The notes below the pieces were generated by a model. The model had not been told where the DNA came from, searched no databases, and saw only the letters and a program-made list of their open reading frames with translations. A program made the translations under genes and the position numbers. From Candidatus Aalborgicola danicus (GTDB taxonomy: Bacteria > Pseudomonadota > Gammaproteobacteria > Burkholderiales > Burkholderiaceae_C), in contig JADJBC010000005.1 of assembly GCA_016703945.1 (NCBI GenBank), positions 124,001 to 188,000 on the forward strand: 64,000 bases of DNA. Direction: 5' to 3'. Each line of letters opens with the position of its first letter. The stretch's first letter is position 1. This document shows, in pieces, positions 24,974 through 33,993 of the stretch.

Positions 24974-25721
24974 GGACGGCCTCCCCGAGGTAAACCTCTT
25001 TGACCTTGGGGTCGTGGGCTATCTGGTCGGGTGTGCCTTGCGTCAGCAGCGCACCGCTGACCAGCACCGAAATCTGGTCGGCAAATCGGAATACCAGGTC
25101 CATGTCGTGTTCGATCAGAAGAATGGTCACGTCGCGCGGCAGCGCGGCGATGGAGGCAAACAGTTCGCGGCTCTCGGTGGTGGGCACGCCGGCGGCGGGC
25201 TCGTCCAGCAGCAGCACCTGGGGCTTGGCGGCCAGGGCCAGTGCGATCTCGATCAAGCGCTGCTTGCCGTAGGCCAGGTTGCGGGTGCGCTCGTGCGCCA
25301 CATCGGCCAGGCGCAGGGTCTCCAGCAGTTCGGCGGCTTCGCGCACGGCCTGCTGGTGTGCGCCCACGGGGCGGAAGAAGCGGGCACCCAGGCCCAGGCG
25401 TTCGTTGACCGCCAGCACCACGGACTCCAGCACGGTCAGGTCGGCAAACAGGCGGTTGATCTGGAAGGTGCGAGCCAGCCCGCGCTTGACGCGCTGGTGC
25501 TGGGCCAATGATGTGACGTCATCCCCCTTGAGGATGACCTGGCCGCTGGTGGGTGTCAAAAAGCCGGTCAGCAGGTTGATCAGCGTCGTCTTGCCGGCAC
25601 CATTGGGGCCGATCAGCGCGTGGCGGGCGCCGGCCTCCACGTTCAGGCTGACATCGTTGGTGGCAACGAAGCCACCAAACTTGCGCACCAGGTTGCGGGT
25701 TTGCAAAGCATAAGTGCTCAT
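24966..25721 (-). CDS. livG: branched-chain-type ABC transporter ATPase LivG
   Basis: A 251-residue ATPase with Walker A GPNGAGKTTLINLL, a LAYGKQRLIEIALAL signature region and Walker B VLLLDEPAAG followed by ILLIEHDMDLVF. The long LivG-type insert after Walker A is present. Overlaps livM by 4 bases and livF by 8. Confidence 0.92.
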   Translation of the reverse strand: MSTYALQTRNLVRKFGGFVATNDVSLNVEAGARHALIGPNGAGKTTLINLLTGFLTPTSGQVILKGDDVTSLAQHQRVKRGLARTFQINRLFADLTVLESVVLAVNERLGLGARFFRPVGAHQQAVREAAELLETLRLADVAHERTRNLAYGKQRLIEIALALAAKPQVLLLDEPAAGVPTTESRELFASIAALPRDVTILLIEHDMDLVFRFADQISVLVSGALLTQGTPDQIAHDPKVKEVYLGEAVHG

Positions 25722-26710
25722 CGCGCACCCCCTTCCAGGCCCAGGCGGCGCGCGGCGGCGCGCACGCCACCCATGACGCCATCACGCGCAAACAGCACGA
25801 TGACCAGCATCAGTGCACCGAGCCAGAACTGCCAGTATTCGGGGTTCATGTCGGACAGCACATGGTGCGCGGACATGAACACGATGGTGCCGAGGATGGC
25901 GCCATACAGGCTGCCCGAGCCGCCCAGCACCAGGATCAGCAGCAGCTCGGCCGAACGGTTGAAGGCCAGCACATCCAGTGCCACGAACTGCGTGGTCTGT
26001 GCCATCAGGCCCCCGGCGACACCGGCATAGGCCGCGCCGATGGTGTAGATGGCGGCCAGGCGGGCATTGATGGGCGCACCCAGCGCCGGCATGCGCGCAG
26101 CGTTCAGGCGGATGCCCTTGATGGAGAGGCCAAACGGGCTGTGCACCAGCTTGCGCGCGGCCCAGAACAGCAGGAACAGCACGCCCATGGCATACCAGTA
26201 AGCGGTCTTGCCATACATGTCGAAACCAAAGGTTCCAAACAGCGGCTTCATTTCGATGCCTTGCAGACCGTCCACACCACCGGTGATGAAGGTCAGCTTG
26301 TTGGCCAGTTCGAACAGCATCATGGCCACGCCCAGCGTCACCATCAGGCGGGTCAGATCGGCGCCGCGCAGCACTAGCAGGCTGGTGACAAAGCCCAGAG
26401 CGGCGCTGACCACGGCCGCGACCAGCAGGCCCGACACGGGTTCGCCCCAGCCGTGCGCGGCCAGCAGCCCGGCGGTGTAGGCGCCCACGCCAAAGAAGGC
26501 GGCATGGCCCAGCGAGACGATGCCGGCGTAGCCCAGGATCAGGTCCAGCGACAGGCAGAACAGCGCCGTGATGGCAATCTGCGTGAGCAGCACCAGATTG
26601 TCGGGAAAGAGGAAGTAGCCGACAAAGGGCAGCAGCCAGAAGGCCAGCTCGGCCGGTCGCCAGCGGTCGGCCCGCTGCAGCGGTGTGAGATCAATGGAAG
26701 AGGTTGCCAT
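25718..26710 (-). CDS. livM: branched-chain-type ABC transporter permease LivM
   Basis: A 330-residue permease with about nine helices and the LivM motif FCLSLDLILGYAGIVSLGHAAFFGVGAY. The family motif GSLYGAILGTIVF near the C-terminus is intact. Its end overlaps livG by 4 bases and it begins 9 bases after livH. Part of the same operon. Confidence 0.92.
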   Translation of the reverse strand: MATSSIDLTPLQRADRWRPAELAFWLLPFVGYFLFPDNLVLLTQIAITALFCLSLDLILGYAGIVSLGHAAFFGVGAYTAGLLAAHGWGEPVSGLLVAAVVSAALGFVTSLLVLRGADLTRLMVTLGVAMMLFELANKLTFITGGVDGLQGIEMKPLFGTFGFDMYGKTAYWYAMGVLFLLFWAARKLVHSPFGLSIKGIRLNAARMPALGAPINARLAAIYTIGAAYAGVAGGLMAQTTQFVALDVLAFNRSAELLLILVLGGSGSLYGAILGTIVFMSAHHVLSDMNPEYWQFWLGALMLVIVLFARDGVMGGVRAAARRLGLEGGAR

Positions 26711-26719
26711 GTTTGTGTC

Positions 26720-27577
26720 CTAACGCGCGGTCATGCGACCAAAAAGGCCTTGCGGACGGAACACCAGCATGACCACCATCACGGCATAAATCACGAACGA
26801 GCCCACCTGTGGTACGTAGTACTTGCCGGCTACGTCCACCACGCCCAGGATCAGGGATGCCACCAGCGAGCCGGCGATGCTGCCGCTGCCGCCCACCGCC
26901 ACCACGATCAGGAAGTAGACGATGTACTTGACCGGAAAGCCGGGGTCCAGGCCCAGCATCTCCACCCCCATGGCACCGCCCAGGCCGGCCAGTGCCGAAC
27001 CCAGCGCAAAGGTTAGCGTGAAGACACGCTCCACGTTGATGCCCATGCCGCGCGCGGCCCGTGGGTTGTCCACCGAGGCGCGCAGCTGCGCACCAAAGCG
27101 CGTGCCGCTGACCATGCGCTGCAGGCCGAAGGCCAGCAGCAGACTCACCACAATCAGGAACAGCCGGTAGACACCCATGTCCAGCCCGGGCAGGTTGATC
27201 TGGCCCTTGAGGAAGTCCGGCAGGTTCAGCGGCTGCTGCTGGGCGCCGAAGAAATACTGCATGGCCGACATGGACATGAACACCAGGCTGATGGAAAACA
27301 GCACCTGGTCCAGGTGGTTGGCGGTGTAGAGGCGCCGGTACAGGGTGCGCTCCAGCACCACGCCCACCGCCGCGGTGGCCAGTGCGGCCAGCGGCAGGGA
27401 CAGCAGGAACGGCACCCCGGCCTTGTTCAGCAGGGTGACGCACACATAACCCCCCACCATGGCAAACGCGCCGTGGGCCAGGTTGACAAAATTCATCAGG
27501 CCCAGCGTGACCGACAGGCCCACGCTGATGAGAAACAGCAGCATGCCGGAGGCAATGCCGTCAAAGAGTACGGTCAT
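26720..27577 (-). CDS. livH: branched-chain-type ABC transporter permease LivH
   Basis: A 285-residue permease of about eight helices with the LivH pattern GLMNFVNLAHGAFAMVGGY and VGGSGSIAGSLVASLILGVV. It lies 49 bases downstream of the binding-protein gene and pairs with LivM to form the membrane channel. Confidence 0.92.
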   Translation of the reverse strand: MTVLFDGIASGMLLFLISVGLSVTLGLMNFVNLAHGAFAMVGGYVCVTLLNKAGVPFLLSLPLAALATAAVGVVLERTLYRRLYTANHLDQVLFSISLVFMSMSAMQYFFGAQQQPLNLPDFLKGQINLPGLDMGVYRLFLIVVSLLLAFGLQRMVSGTRFGAQLRASVDNPRAARGMGINVERVFTLTFALGSALAGLGGAMGVEMLGLDPGFPVKYIVYFLIVVAVGGSGSIAGSLVASLILGVVDVAGKYYVPQVGSFVIYAVMVVMLVFRPQGLFGRMTAR

Positions 27578-27626
27578 GACAGGAGACGGGTCTAAAGAAG
27601 GCTGGGCCGGATGCGGTGCGCCAAGC

Positions 27627-28802
27627 TTATTGCTTGCCCGGGTCCTTGACGTTGGGGATGGACTCGAACTCCATGTTCTGCAGCTTGCCGTTCACCTTTT
27701 CCACCTTGCGGATGTAGATGGTCTGCACGATGTCGCGGGTCTGCGGGTCAATGCTCACCGGGCCACGCGGGCTGGTCCAGGCCATGCCCTTGGCGGCAGC
27801 CATGAACTTGTCGCCTGTCGCGTCACCGCCGGTCTTCTCCAGGGTCTTGGCAATCAGCTGCAGGCCGTCATAGCCACCCACCGACATGAAGTCCGGGCGG
27901 TCCTTGGGATAGGCCTTGTAGTAGGCCGCCACATAGGCCTTGTTCTCGGGCGAGTTGTGGGTCTCGGAATACTGCATGGAGTTGACGATGCCCAGGGCGT
28001 TGTCGCCCACGCCGTCGATCACGTCTTCACCCGTGAGGTCGCCGGTGGCGATGATGCGGATGCCAGCCTTGGCCAGGTCGCGCTCGACAAAGCCCTTGGT
28101 GAAGGCAATGGTCTGCTCGCCCGGGGGCACAAACAGGAACACGGCCTGGGGTTTGGCATCCTTGATCTTCTGCAGGAAGGGTGCGAAGTCGGGGTTCTTC
28201 ACGGGGGTGCGAACCTCGCCCACCACCTCGCCGCCGGCAGCGGTGAAGGTCTTCTTGAACTGCGCCTCGGCATCATGTCCCGGGCCGTAGTCGGCCACCA
28301 GGGTGAAGACCTTCTTGATGTTGTTCTTGGCGGCCCAGGTGGCAATGGGTGCGGTCACCATGGGCAGCGTGTGCGACACGCGCAGGATGTAGTCGGACTT
28401 GGTGGTGATGGCCGAGGTGGCGGCGTTCATCACGATCATGGGTTTCTTGGCTTCGGTGGCGATCGGGGCCACGGCAAAGGCCGACGGCGTCAGGCCAAAG
28501 CCGGCCAGGATGTCCACCTTGTCCTTGACCACCAGTTCCTGGGCGGCGCGTTTGCTGATCTCGGGGGCGACGCCGGTGTCGTCCTTGATGATGAGCTCAA
28601 CCTTGCGGCCGGAGAAGGTGCCACCGCTTTGTTCCAGATACAGGCGTGCGCCATGTTCAATCTGTTTGCCGTAGGCGGAGAACGGGCCGGACATGGGCAG
28701 CACCATGCCGATTTTGAGTGGCTCGGCGGCCTGTGCCGCCAGACTCAGTGCGCAGGCGGTCAGCACGACTGACAGTTTGAGAGTTTTGGTGGGTCTTGTC
28801 AT
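27627..28802 (-). CDS. ABC transporter periplasmic binding protein, Liv/aromatic-acid type
   Basis: A 391-residue type I binding protein with a cleavable signal peptide (basic start, LSVVLTACALSLAAQAA) and the mature start EPLKIGMVLPMSGPFSAYGKQI. Family segments GGYDGLQLIAKTLE and the PRGPVSIDPQTRDIVQTIYI end are typical. It is first in the importer operon. The nearest upstream gene on the same strand is the maleylpyruvate isomerase, 142 bases away, suggesting a hydroxybenzoate ligand. Confidence 0.88.
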   Translation of the reverse strand: MTRPTKTLKLSVVLTACALSLAAQAAEPLKIGMVLPMSGPFSAYGKQIEHGARLYLEQSGGTFSGRKVELIIKDDTGVAPEISKRAAQELVVKDKVDILAGFGLTPSAFAVAPIATEAKKPMIVMNAATSAITTKSDYILRVSHTLPMVTAPIATWAAKNNIKKVFTLVADYGPGHDAEAQFKKTFTAAGGEVVGEVRTPVKNPDFAPFLQKIKDAKPQAVFLFVPPGEQTIAFTKGFVERDLAKAGIRIIATGDLTGEDVIDGVGDNALGIVNSMQYSETHNSPENKAYVAAYYKAYPKDRPDFMSVGGYDGLQLIAKTLEKTGGDATGDKFMAAAKGMAWTSPRGPVSIDPQTRDIVQTIYIRKVEKVNGKLQNMEFESIPNVKDPGKQ

Positions 28803-28834
28803 GTTTGTCTCCGGGTTGTGGTTGTTGCAGGATC

Positions 28835-28852
28835 CTACCTTCGGGGAGGTAG
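28835..28852. other. small hairpin in the leader of the binding-protein gene
   Basis: CTACCT (28835-28840) and AGGTAG (28847-28852) around TCGGGG form a compact perfect hairpin 33 bases upstream of the start codon. It could act as an mRNA 5' stabiliser or belong to the boundary between the gentisate and importer transcripts. No T-run follows in the direction of transcription. Confidence 0.35.
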
Positions 28853-28944
28853 CAGGCTGGGGGAAAGTTTAGGGACGAGTCTGCGTTTTGTCCCGTCGGG
28901 ATGACGGCTAGCTAATATATAGGAATGGCATAACTCGGCAAGTG

Positions 28945-29586
28945 TTATGCAGCGTCTGGCTGTGCAGCCGGTGCCGCCTTCTGAAAGGTGCTCAGACGGC
29001 CGCAAGCTTGGTCTACGCCTTGAATATGGGGATAGGGCGCCAAATCGACCTTGAAGCGGCGGGCACTTTCCACCTGGGGCACTAGGTATACATCGGCCAT
29101 TGTGGGCGAGTTGCCAAAGCAGAACTCACCACGGTGGCTGTCGGCGGCGAGCAGTGCTTCCAGAGCCTCAAAGCCGGCGTTGATCCAGGTGGCACACCAG
29201 GCATTCACTGCGGCATCATCACAGCCCAAGGTGTTGCGCAGGTATTCCAGCACTCGGCGGTTGTTGATGGGATGGATGTCGCACCCGACCAATGCCGCCA
29301 GCGCCCGCACGCGGGCGCGATCCTCGGGGCTGGCGGGCAATAGCGGCGGCGTCGGGTAGCGCTCTTCCAGCCACTCGATGATGGCCGGCGACTGGGTCAG
29401 CACGCTGTCGCCATCGACCAGCGTCGGCACCAGTCCCTGCGGGTTCAGCGCCTTGTAGGCCACACTCAGGTGCTCCTGCTTGCCCAGGCTGACCGCCAAG
29501 TACTGGTAGTCCAGGCCTTTGAGGTTCAGCGCAATGCGCAAGCGGTGCGAAGAGCCGCTGCGAAAGAAGTTATGGAGTTGCAGCAT
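28945..29586 (-). CDS. maleylpyruvate isomerase, zeta-class GST family
   Basis: A 213-residue zeta-class glutathione transferase-like protein with the diagnostic FRSGSSHRLRIALNLKG near residue 8, NPQGLVPTL and SPAIIEWLEE. The family includes maleylacetoacetate isomerase; next to a gentisate dioxygenase it is better read as maleylpyruvate isomerase, converting the ring-opened product to fumarylpyruvate. It starts 3 bases after the monooxygenase stop. Confidence 0.88.
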   Translation of the reverse strand: MLQLHNFFRSGSSHRLRIALNLKGLDYQYLAVSLGKQEHLSVAYKALNPQGLVPTLVDGDSVLTQSPAIIEWLEERYPTPPLLPASPEDRARVRALAALVGCDIHPINNRRVLEYLRNTLGCDDAAVNAWCATWINAGFEALEALLAADSHRGEFCFGNSPTMADVYLVPQVESARRFKVDLAPYPHIQGVDQACGRLSTFQKAAPAAQPDAA

Positions 29587-29589
29587 GGT

Positions 29590-30786
29590 TCAGTCAGTGG
29601 CTAAACAGTTACTTACATTCCAGCCGTACAGCCATTCCATGGCGTCGTAGAAACGCTCGGGCGTGCGGCCCTTCCACAGGTCGTTGCGCACCAGGCGCTC
29701 CACGCCCTTGGCGTGGTACAGCCGGCCCATTTCGCGCCCGGACAGCACGATGCGCGCCGTGCGGGCCACGCGGGAGCGCTGGTACAGTTCCAGCGCCTTG
29801 GGCCAGTCGTTGCCATGCACACGCAGCGCCTCACCCAAGGTGACAGCATCTTCCAGCGCCATGCAGGCGCCTTGGGCCATGTACTGCGTGGTGGGGTGTG
29901 CTGCATCGCCCAAAATCGTGGCGCGGCCATGGACCCAGGTATCAATCGGCTCGCGGTCGGCCGTGGCCCAGCGCTTCCAGGTCTTGGGCAGGTCGATCAG
30001 CTGGCGCGCCTTGGGGCAAATGCCCTGAAAGTAGCTCTGCACTTCTTCCTTGCTGCCATCGGTGACACCCCACTCTTCCTTACTACGGCTGTGGAAGGTC
30101 ACCACCACGTTGTACTGCTCGCCGCCACGCAGCGGGTAGTGCACCAGGTGGCAATTGGGGCCGACCCAGATGCTGGCGGCGTTCCACTGCAGGTTCTCGG
30201 GGAAGTCTTTTTTGTCGATGACGGCGCGGTAGACCACGTGGCCGGTGACGCGCGGCGGGTCGTTGACATATTGCTTGCGCACCACGGACTTGCCGCCATC
30301 GGCGCCAATCAGGGCTACACCCTTCCAGGCCTTGCCGTTCTGATCAAAGACCGTCACGGATTGGTCGTCCTGCTCGACGCGCTCGATGCGGGTGCTGGTG
30401 TGGAACTCCACCTTGCCGGTCTCCTGCGCGCCTTCCAGCAGCGAGAGGTGCACGTCCACGCGGTGGATCACGGCGTAGGGGTTGCCAAAGCGCTTGATAA
30501 AGGCTTCGCCGGTGGGAATCTTGCCGACCTGGTATTCGTCCAGCGCATCGTGCATGACCATGTAGTCGGTGTAGACCGCGCGGCTTCTGGCCTTGTCGCC
30601 CACGCCCAGTGCGTCAAAGGCATGGAATGCGTTGGGGCCGAGCTGGATGCCGGCACCGATCTCGCCGATTTCGGCCGCCTGCTCCAGCACCTGGACGGTG
30701 AAGCCCTGGCGCACCAGGGCCAGCGCGGCAGCCAGGCCGCCGATGCCACCGCCGGCGACGATGACGGGAAGTTGTTGTTGTGTCAT
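29590..30786 (-). CDS. 3-hydroxybenzoate 6-monooxygenase
   Basis: A 398-residue FAD-dependent aromatic hydroxylase that makes gentisate from 3-hydroxybenzoate. Motifs: GGGIGGLAAALAL (FAD ADP site, residues 12-24), GADGGKSVVR, and the second FAD motif ILGDAAHPTTQYMAQGACMALED. The group-A length and the adjacent gentisate dioxygenase, hydrolase and isomerase genes fix the assignment. The fumarylpyruvate hydrolase gene ends 27 bases upstream of its start. Confidence 0.9.
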   Translation of the reverse strand: MTQQQLPVIVAGGGIGGLAAALALVRQGFTVQVLEQAAEIGEIGAGIQLGPNAFHAFDALGVGDKARSRAVYTDYMVMHDALDEYQVGKIPTGEAFIKRFGNPYAVIHRVDVHLSLLEGAQETGKVEFHTSTRIERVEQDDQSVTVFDQNGKAWKGVALIGADGGKSVVRKQYVNDPPRVTGHVVYRAVIDKKDFPENLQWNAASIWVGPNCHLVHYPLRGGEQYNVVVTFHSRSKEEWGVTDGSKEEVQSYFQGICPKARQLIDLPKTWKRWATADREPIDTWVHGRATILGDAAHPTTQYMAQGACMALEDAVTLGEALRVHGNDWPKALELYQRSRVARTARIVLSGREMGRLYHAKGVERLVRNDLWKGRTPERFYDAMEWLYGWNVSNCLATD

Positions 30787-30813
30787 GGTATGTCTCCTCA
30801 GGCTGGAATGTCG

Positions 30814-31518
30814 TTACTCTTTTGCGCCAATCGTCAGCGCCACGCTGCCCACGCCTTCGACCGATCCGGTGATCACGTCACCGCTCTGCACCGCGCCCAC
30901 GCCTTCGGGCGTGCCGGTGTAGATCAGGTCGCCGGGTTGCAGGTGGTAGTACTGCGACAGGTCGGCCAGCAACTCCGGGATGTTCCAGATCAGTTGGCCC
31001 AGATCCGCGGTCTGCTTGGCCTGGCCGTTGACCTGCAGGTTGATGACGCCTTTTTGCAGCACGCCCAGATTGCCCATGGGCACGATCTCCGAGCACACGG
31101 CTGACTTCTCGAAGTCCTTGCCCAGATCCCAGGGGCGGCCCTGGTCGCGGGCCACCAGTTGCAGGTCGCGCCGGGTCATGTCCAAGCCGGCGGCGTAGCC
31201 ATAAATCAGGCTGGCCGCATCGGCTTCCTTCACACGAAAACCCGGTGCGCCAATGGCCACCACCAGTTCCATCTCGAAGTGGTAGTTGCTGGTGCCGGCC
31301 GGGTACGGAACCGTGGCGCCGGACTCGACCAGCGTGGAGGATGCCTTGGTGAAATAAAACGGCTTGCTGGTGGATTTATCCACAGGGCGGCCCATCTCCA
31401 CCGCGTGGGCGTGGTAGTTGCGGCCCACGCAGAAGATGCGGTTCACGGGGAAGCGGGCGTCCACGCCGCGCACGGACAAAGAGGGTACGGGGGCGGGAGC
31501 GAAGAGGTAGTTGGTCAT
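30814..31518 (-). CDS. fumarylpyruvate hydrolase, FAH family
   Basis: A 234-residue member of the fumarylacetoacetase family. The metal-binding elements FCVGRNYHAHAVEMG, FEMELVVAIG and YTGTPEGVGAV are intact. It would split fumarylpyruvate into fumarate and pyruvate, the last step of the gentisate route. It lies 39 bases downstream of the dioxygenase gene. Confidence 0.9.
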   Translation of the reverse strand: MTNYLFAPAPVPSLSVRGVDARFPVNRIFCVGRNYHAHAVEMGRPVDKSTSKPFYFTKASSTLVESGATVPYPAGTSNYHFEMELVVAIGAPGFRVKEADAASLIYGYAAGLDMTRRDLQLVARDQGRPWDLGKDFEKSAVCSEIVPMGNLGVLQKGVINLQVNGQAKQTADLGQLIWNIPELLADLSQYYHLQPGDLIYTGTPEGVGAVQSGDVITGSVEGVGSVALTIGAKE

Positions 31519-31557
31519 GGTGGCGTGTATGTTTTGAGAAGGAGCAGATCAGACGTT

Positions 31558-32598
31558 TCAAACTTCGCGGACTTCGTAGAGCCCCAGCTTTTTCTGCAAG
31601 GGTGCGTCGTCGGCAATAAACACAAAGGCAGGTTGGGTGGCCGACTGGTTGGCCAGCGTGATCGGCGTGTAACCGGGGATGCAGCAGGTGTCGGCCTCGG
31701 CCAATGTGAAGCCGCTGGCGTCTGCCTTTACCGAAGCGCTGCCTTCGATCTGGTGGAACACCATGGCGGTGGAGCGGGCGGGCAGGTTCAGTGTTTCGCC
31801 GGGGCGCAGCATCAGGGCCGAGAAGCCCAGGATTTTCTGCGCATCGCCACCGGTTTCGGGGTTGATGTAGGCCACCTGCACGGCTTCGATTTCCGGCTGG
31901 GTGCGGGCCAGGGTTTCCAGCGCTGCGCGCACATCCACCCAGGGGTAGCGCAGCATGGGGAAGGCCGTTTGGGTACGGGCAAACACTGGTGCGGGCACCA
32001 CGCCGCCGCGCTGGTAGGCCAGGCCTGCCGCGTCGCTGTTCACAGTTTGGGCCTTGCCTTCGGTGACGTAGGACGCTTCCATGAAATAGACAATGGGCAG
32101 GTCCAGCACGTCGAGCCAGACCACGGGCTTGTCGCCGTCATGGCCGTGCTCGTGCCACAGGCCGGTGGGGGTCAGGATCAGGTCGCCGCGAGACATCAGG
32201 CACTTCTCGCCATCGACCGTGGTGTAGGCGCCCTCGCCTTCCACGATCATGCGCACCGCATTGGGTGTGTGGCGGTGGGCGGGGGCCCACTCACCTGGCA
32301 GCAGCAACTGCATGCCCAGGTACATGGTGGAGCTGGCCTGCATTTTTTCCAGACCGTGGCCCGGGTTGGCCAGCACCAGCACGCGGCGCTCGGCCTTTTC
32401 CATTGGCGTCAACTCGCCGGCCTGGAGCAGCAGTGGACGCAAGTCCTGGTACGGCCAGCAGGTGGGCTGGGTCTTGATGGCGGGCTTGCCGGGAGGCAGC
32501 ACCGCGCGCAGGCTGGGCCACAGGGGAACCAGGTTTTGTGCGGTCAGCGCGGCACGGTAGTCTTCGGGCAGGTCTTCAAGGCGGCCAAGTTCTTGCAT
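31558..32598 (-). CDS. gentisate 1,2-dioxygenase
   Basis: A 346-residue bicupin Fe(II) dioxygenase that opens the gentisate ring. The first cupin shows PAHRHTPNAVRMIVEGEGAY with the iron histidines and TPTGLWHEHGHDG; the second cupin lies at about 230-330 with MLRPGETLNLPARSTAMVFHQIEG. The start at 32598 (MQELGRLEDLPEDYRA) is the family start. The frame is open much further upstream across the LysR gene, but that extension does not resemble the family and would overlap the divergent gene, so it is rejected. First gene of the catabolic operon. Confidence 0.92.
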   Translation of the reverse strand: MQELGRLEDLPEDYRAALTAQNLVPLWPSLRAVLPPGKPAIKTQPTCWPYQDLRPLLLQAGELTPMEKAERRVLVLANPGHGLEKMQASSTMYLGMQLLLPGEWAPAHRHTPNAVRMIVEGEGAYTTVDGEKCLMSRGDLILTPTGLWHEHGHDGDKPVVWLDVLDLPIVYFMEASYVTEGKAQTVNSDAAGLAYQRGGVVPAPVFARTQTAFPMLRYPWVDVRAALETLARTQPEIEAVQVAYINPETGGDAQKILGFSALMLRPGETLNLPARSTAMVFHQIEGSASVKADASGFTLAEADTCCIPGYTPITLANQSATQPAFVFIADDAPLQKKLGLYEVREV

Positions 32599-32676
32599 TT
32601 TTTTGTTCCCCAAGTTGATATTTCTTGCGATGGGTGGATCGTAGAAGTCGGTCAAAATGTTGTAAATCCGGGTAAG

Positions 32677-32703
32677 CGAATATTGGGTATTCGAAAATCG
32701 AAT
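32677..32703. promoter_or_regulatory. two overlapping palindromes, candidate LysR operator of the gentisate operon
   Basis: CGAATA-N5-TATTCG (32677-32693) is a perfect inverted repeat with the T-N11-A character of LysR sites. It shares its right arm with ATTCGA-AAA-TCGAAT (32689-32703), also perfect. Both lie in the 117-base gap between the divergent gentisate dioxygenase and LysR genes, close to the LysR start, as expected for autoregulation plus activation. Confidence 0.65.
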
Positions 32704-32715
32704 AAAGGTACTGCG

Positions 32716-33636
32716 ATGAACACGATGGATCTTCGATTGCTGTCGGTTTTTGACGAGATTTACAAGACCCGCAGCGTGACCGGCGCGGCATTGGCGCTGG
32801 ACCTGGGCCAGCCCGCGGTGAGTGTGGCCCTGTCCAAGCTGCGGCACCACTTTGATGATCCGCTGTTTGTGCGCACGTCCACTGGCATGGAGCCAACGCC
32901 GTTCGGCGAAGGGCTGGTGCGACCGGTTCGCGGCGTGCTGGAAGCGCTGGACGTGGTGCTGGGCCACCGCAACGACTTCGATCCCGCCACCTCGGAGCGC
33001 ACGTTTCGCATCTGCATGACCGATATCACCCAGCTGGTGCTGTTGCCCAGGCTGTGGGAAACCCTGCGGGTCACGGCGCCCAGCATTCACATTGAAATTA
33101 TCCCGCTGTCGGCGGACATTGCCCGCATGCTGGAGAGCGGCGAGGCTGACCTGGCCATTGGGTTTATGCCCCAGCTGGAGGCGGGGTTCTACCAGACAGT
33201 GCTGTTTGACCAGAGCTTTGTGTGCATGGTCAGCGCCCACCATCCGCGCATCCGCGACGAGCTGACGTTGCAGCACTTTGGCTCGGAAAACCACGCTGTC
33301 ATCAGCTCATCGGGCGCGGCCCCGTTGTTGATTGACCAGGAAATTGCACGACTGGGATTGAAGCGCAAGATTTCACTCAAAATACCCAATTTTATCGGTG
33401 CGGCGCTGGTGGTGGAGCACACCGACCTGATCATCACCATCCCCGCACGACTGGGTGATGTTCTGCGCGGCCGCGGTGCGCTCAAGACATTTCCCGTGCC
33501 GTTTCAATTGCCGCAATACGCGGTCAAGCAGCATTGGCACGAGCGTTACCACCAGGATCCGGGAACACGCTGGTTGCGGCGCATCATCGCAAAGCTGATG
33601 ACCGACCATGAGGAACAGGTGTTGTCACCAACATGA
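32716..33636 (+). CDS. LysR-family activator of the gentisate operon
   Basis: A 306-residue LysR regulator with helix-turn-helix SVTGAALALDLGQPAVSVALSKLR and an effector domain (FRICMTDITQLVLLPRLWETL) of the NagR/DntR/MhbR type that recognises hydroxybenzoates. The start at 32716 (MNTMDLRLLSVFDEIYK) fits the family exactly; the open frame continues far upstream but only as shadow. Divergent from the gentisate dioxygenase across tandem palindromes. Confidence 0.9.
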   Translation: MNTMDLRLLSVFDEIYKTRSVTGAALALDLGQPAVSVALSKLRHHFDDPLFVRTSTGMEPTPFGEGLVRPVRGVLEALDVVLGHRNDFDPATSERTFRICMTDITQLVLLPRLWETLRVTAPSIHIEIIPLSADIARMLESGEADLAIGFMPQLEAGFYQTVLFDQSFVCMVSAHHPRIRDELTLQHFGSENHAVISSSGAAPLLIDQEIARLGLKRKISLKIPNFIGAALVVEHTDLIITIPARLGDVLRGRGALKTFPVPFQLPQYAVKQHWHERYHQDPGTRWLRRIIAKLMTDHEEQVLSPT

Positions 33637-33660
33637 TGGTTGGAGCGAGTGGTGGCTGTC

Positions 33661-33993
33661 TCATCGCAGCAACCACGGCAGACCGTGCAGGGCCGTCATG
33701 CCAACGATCACGGTGAGCAACATGCTGCCCCGGCTGGCCATCGCTGCGACGAAGGCCGCTGCCGCTGCCGCATAACGGGGCCAGTGGCTCAGGTCGGCCA
33801 CCTGTCCGCCCACCATGACCACACCACCCAACACAATGGCTGCAAAAATGGCCGGAACCATCAGTTTGAGTGCCCGCTCCAGCCAGTGCGGCATGTCGCG
33901 GTCTGCCAGCAGGCCGATAAACGAATAACGGATCAGGAAGGTCCCTACCGCCAGGCCCAGCACCACTATCCAGCTTTGCGTGACGTCCACCAA
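33661..33993 (-). CDS. azlD: branched-chain amino acid export protein AzlD
   Basis: A 110-residue, four-helix protein of the AzlD family, the small partner of AzlC. FLIRYSFIGLLA and a VPAIFAAIVLGGVV segment are typical. Its start lies within the end of azlC (28-base overlap), the usual coupled arrangement. The pair exports branched-chain amino acids or analogues. Confidence 0.88.
   Translation of the reverse strand: MVDVTQSWIVVLGLAVGTFLIRYSFIGLLADRDMPHWLERALKLMVPAIFAAIVLGGVVMVGGQVADLSHWPRYAAAAAAFVAAMASRGSMLLTVIVGMTALHGLPWLLR

Noticed and set aside
27459..28772. A 437-codon open frame opposite the ABC binding protein
   Set aside because: Shadow of a well-supported periplasmic binding protein with signal peptide.
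32599..33294. N-terminal extension of the gentisate dioxygenase frame
   Set aside because: The extension overlaps the LysR gene almost fully and does not resemble the family; the ATG at 32598 fits the known start.
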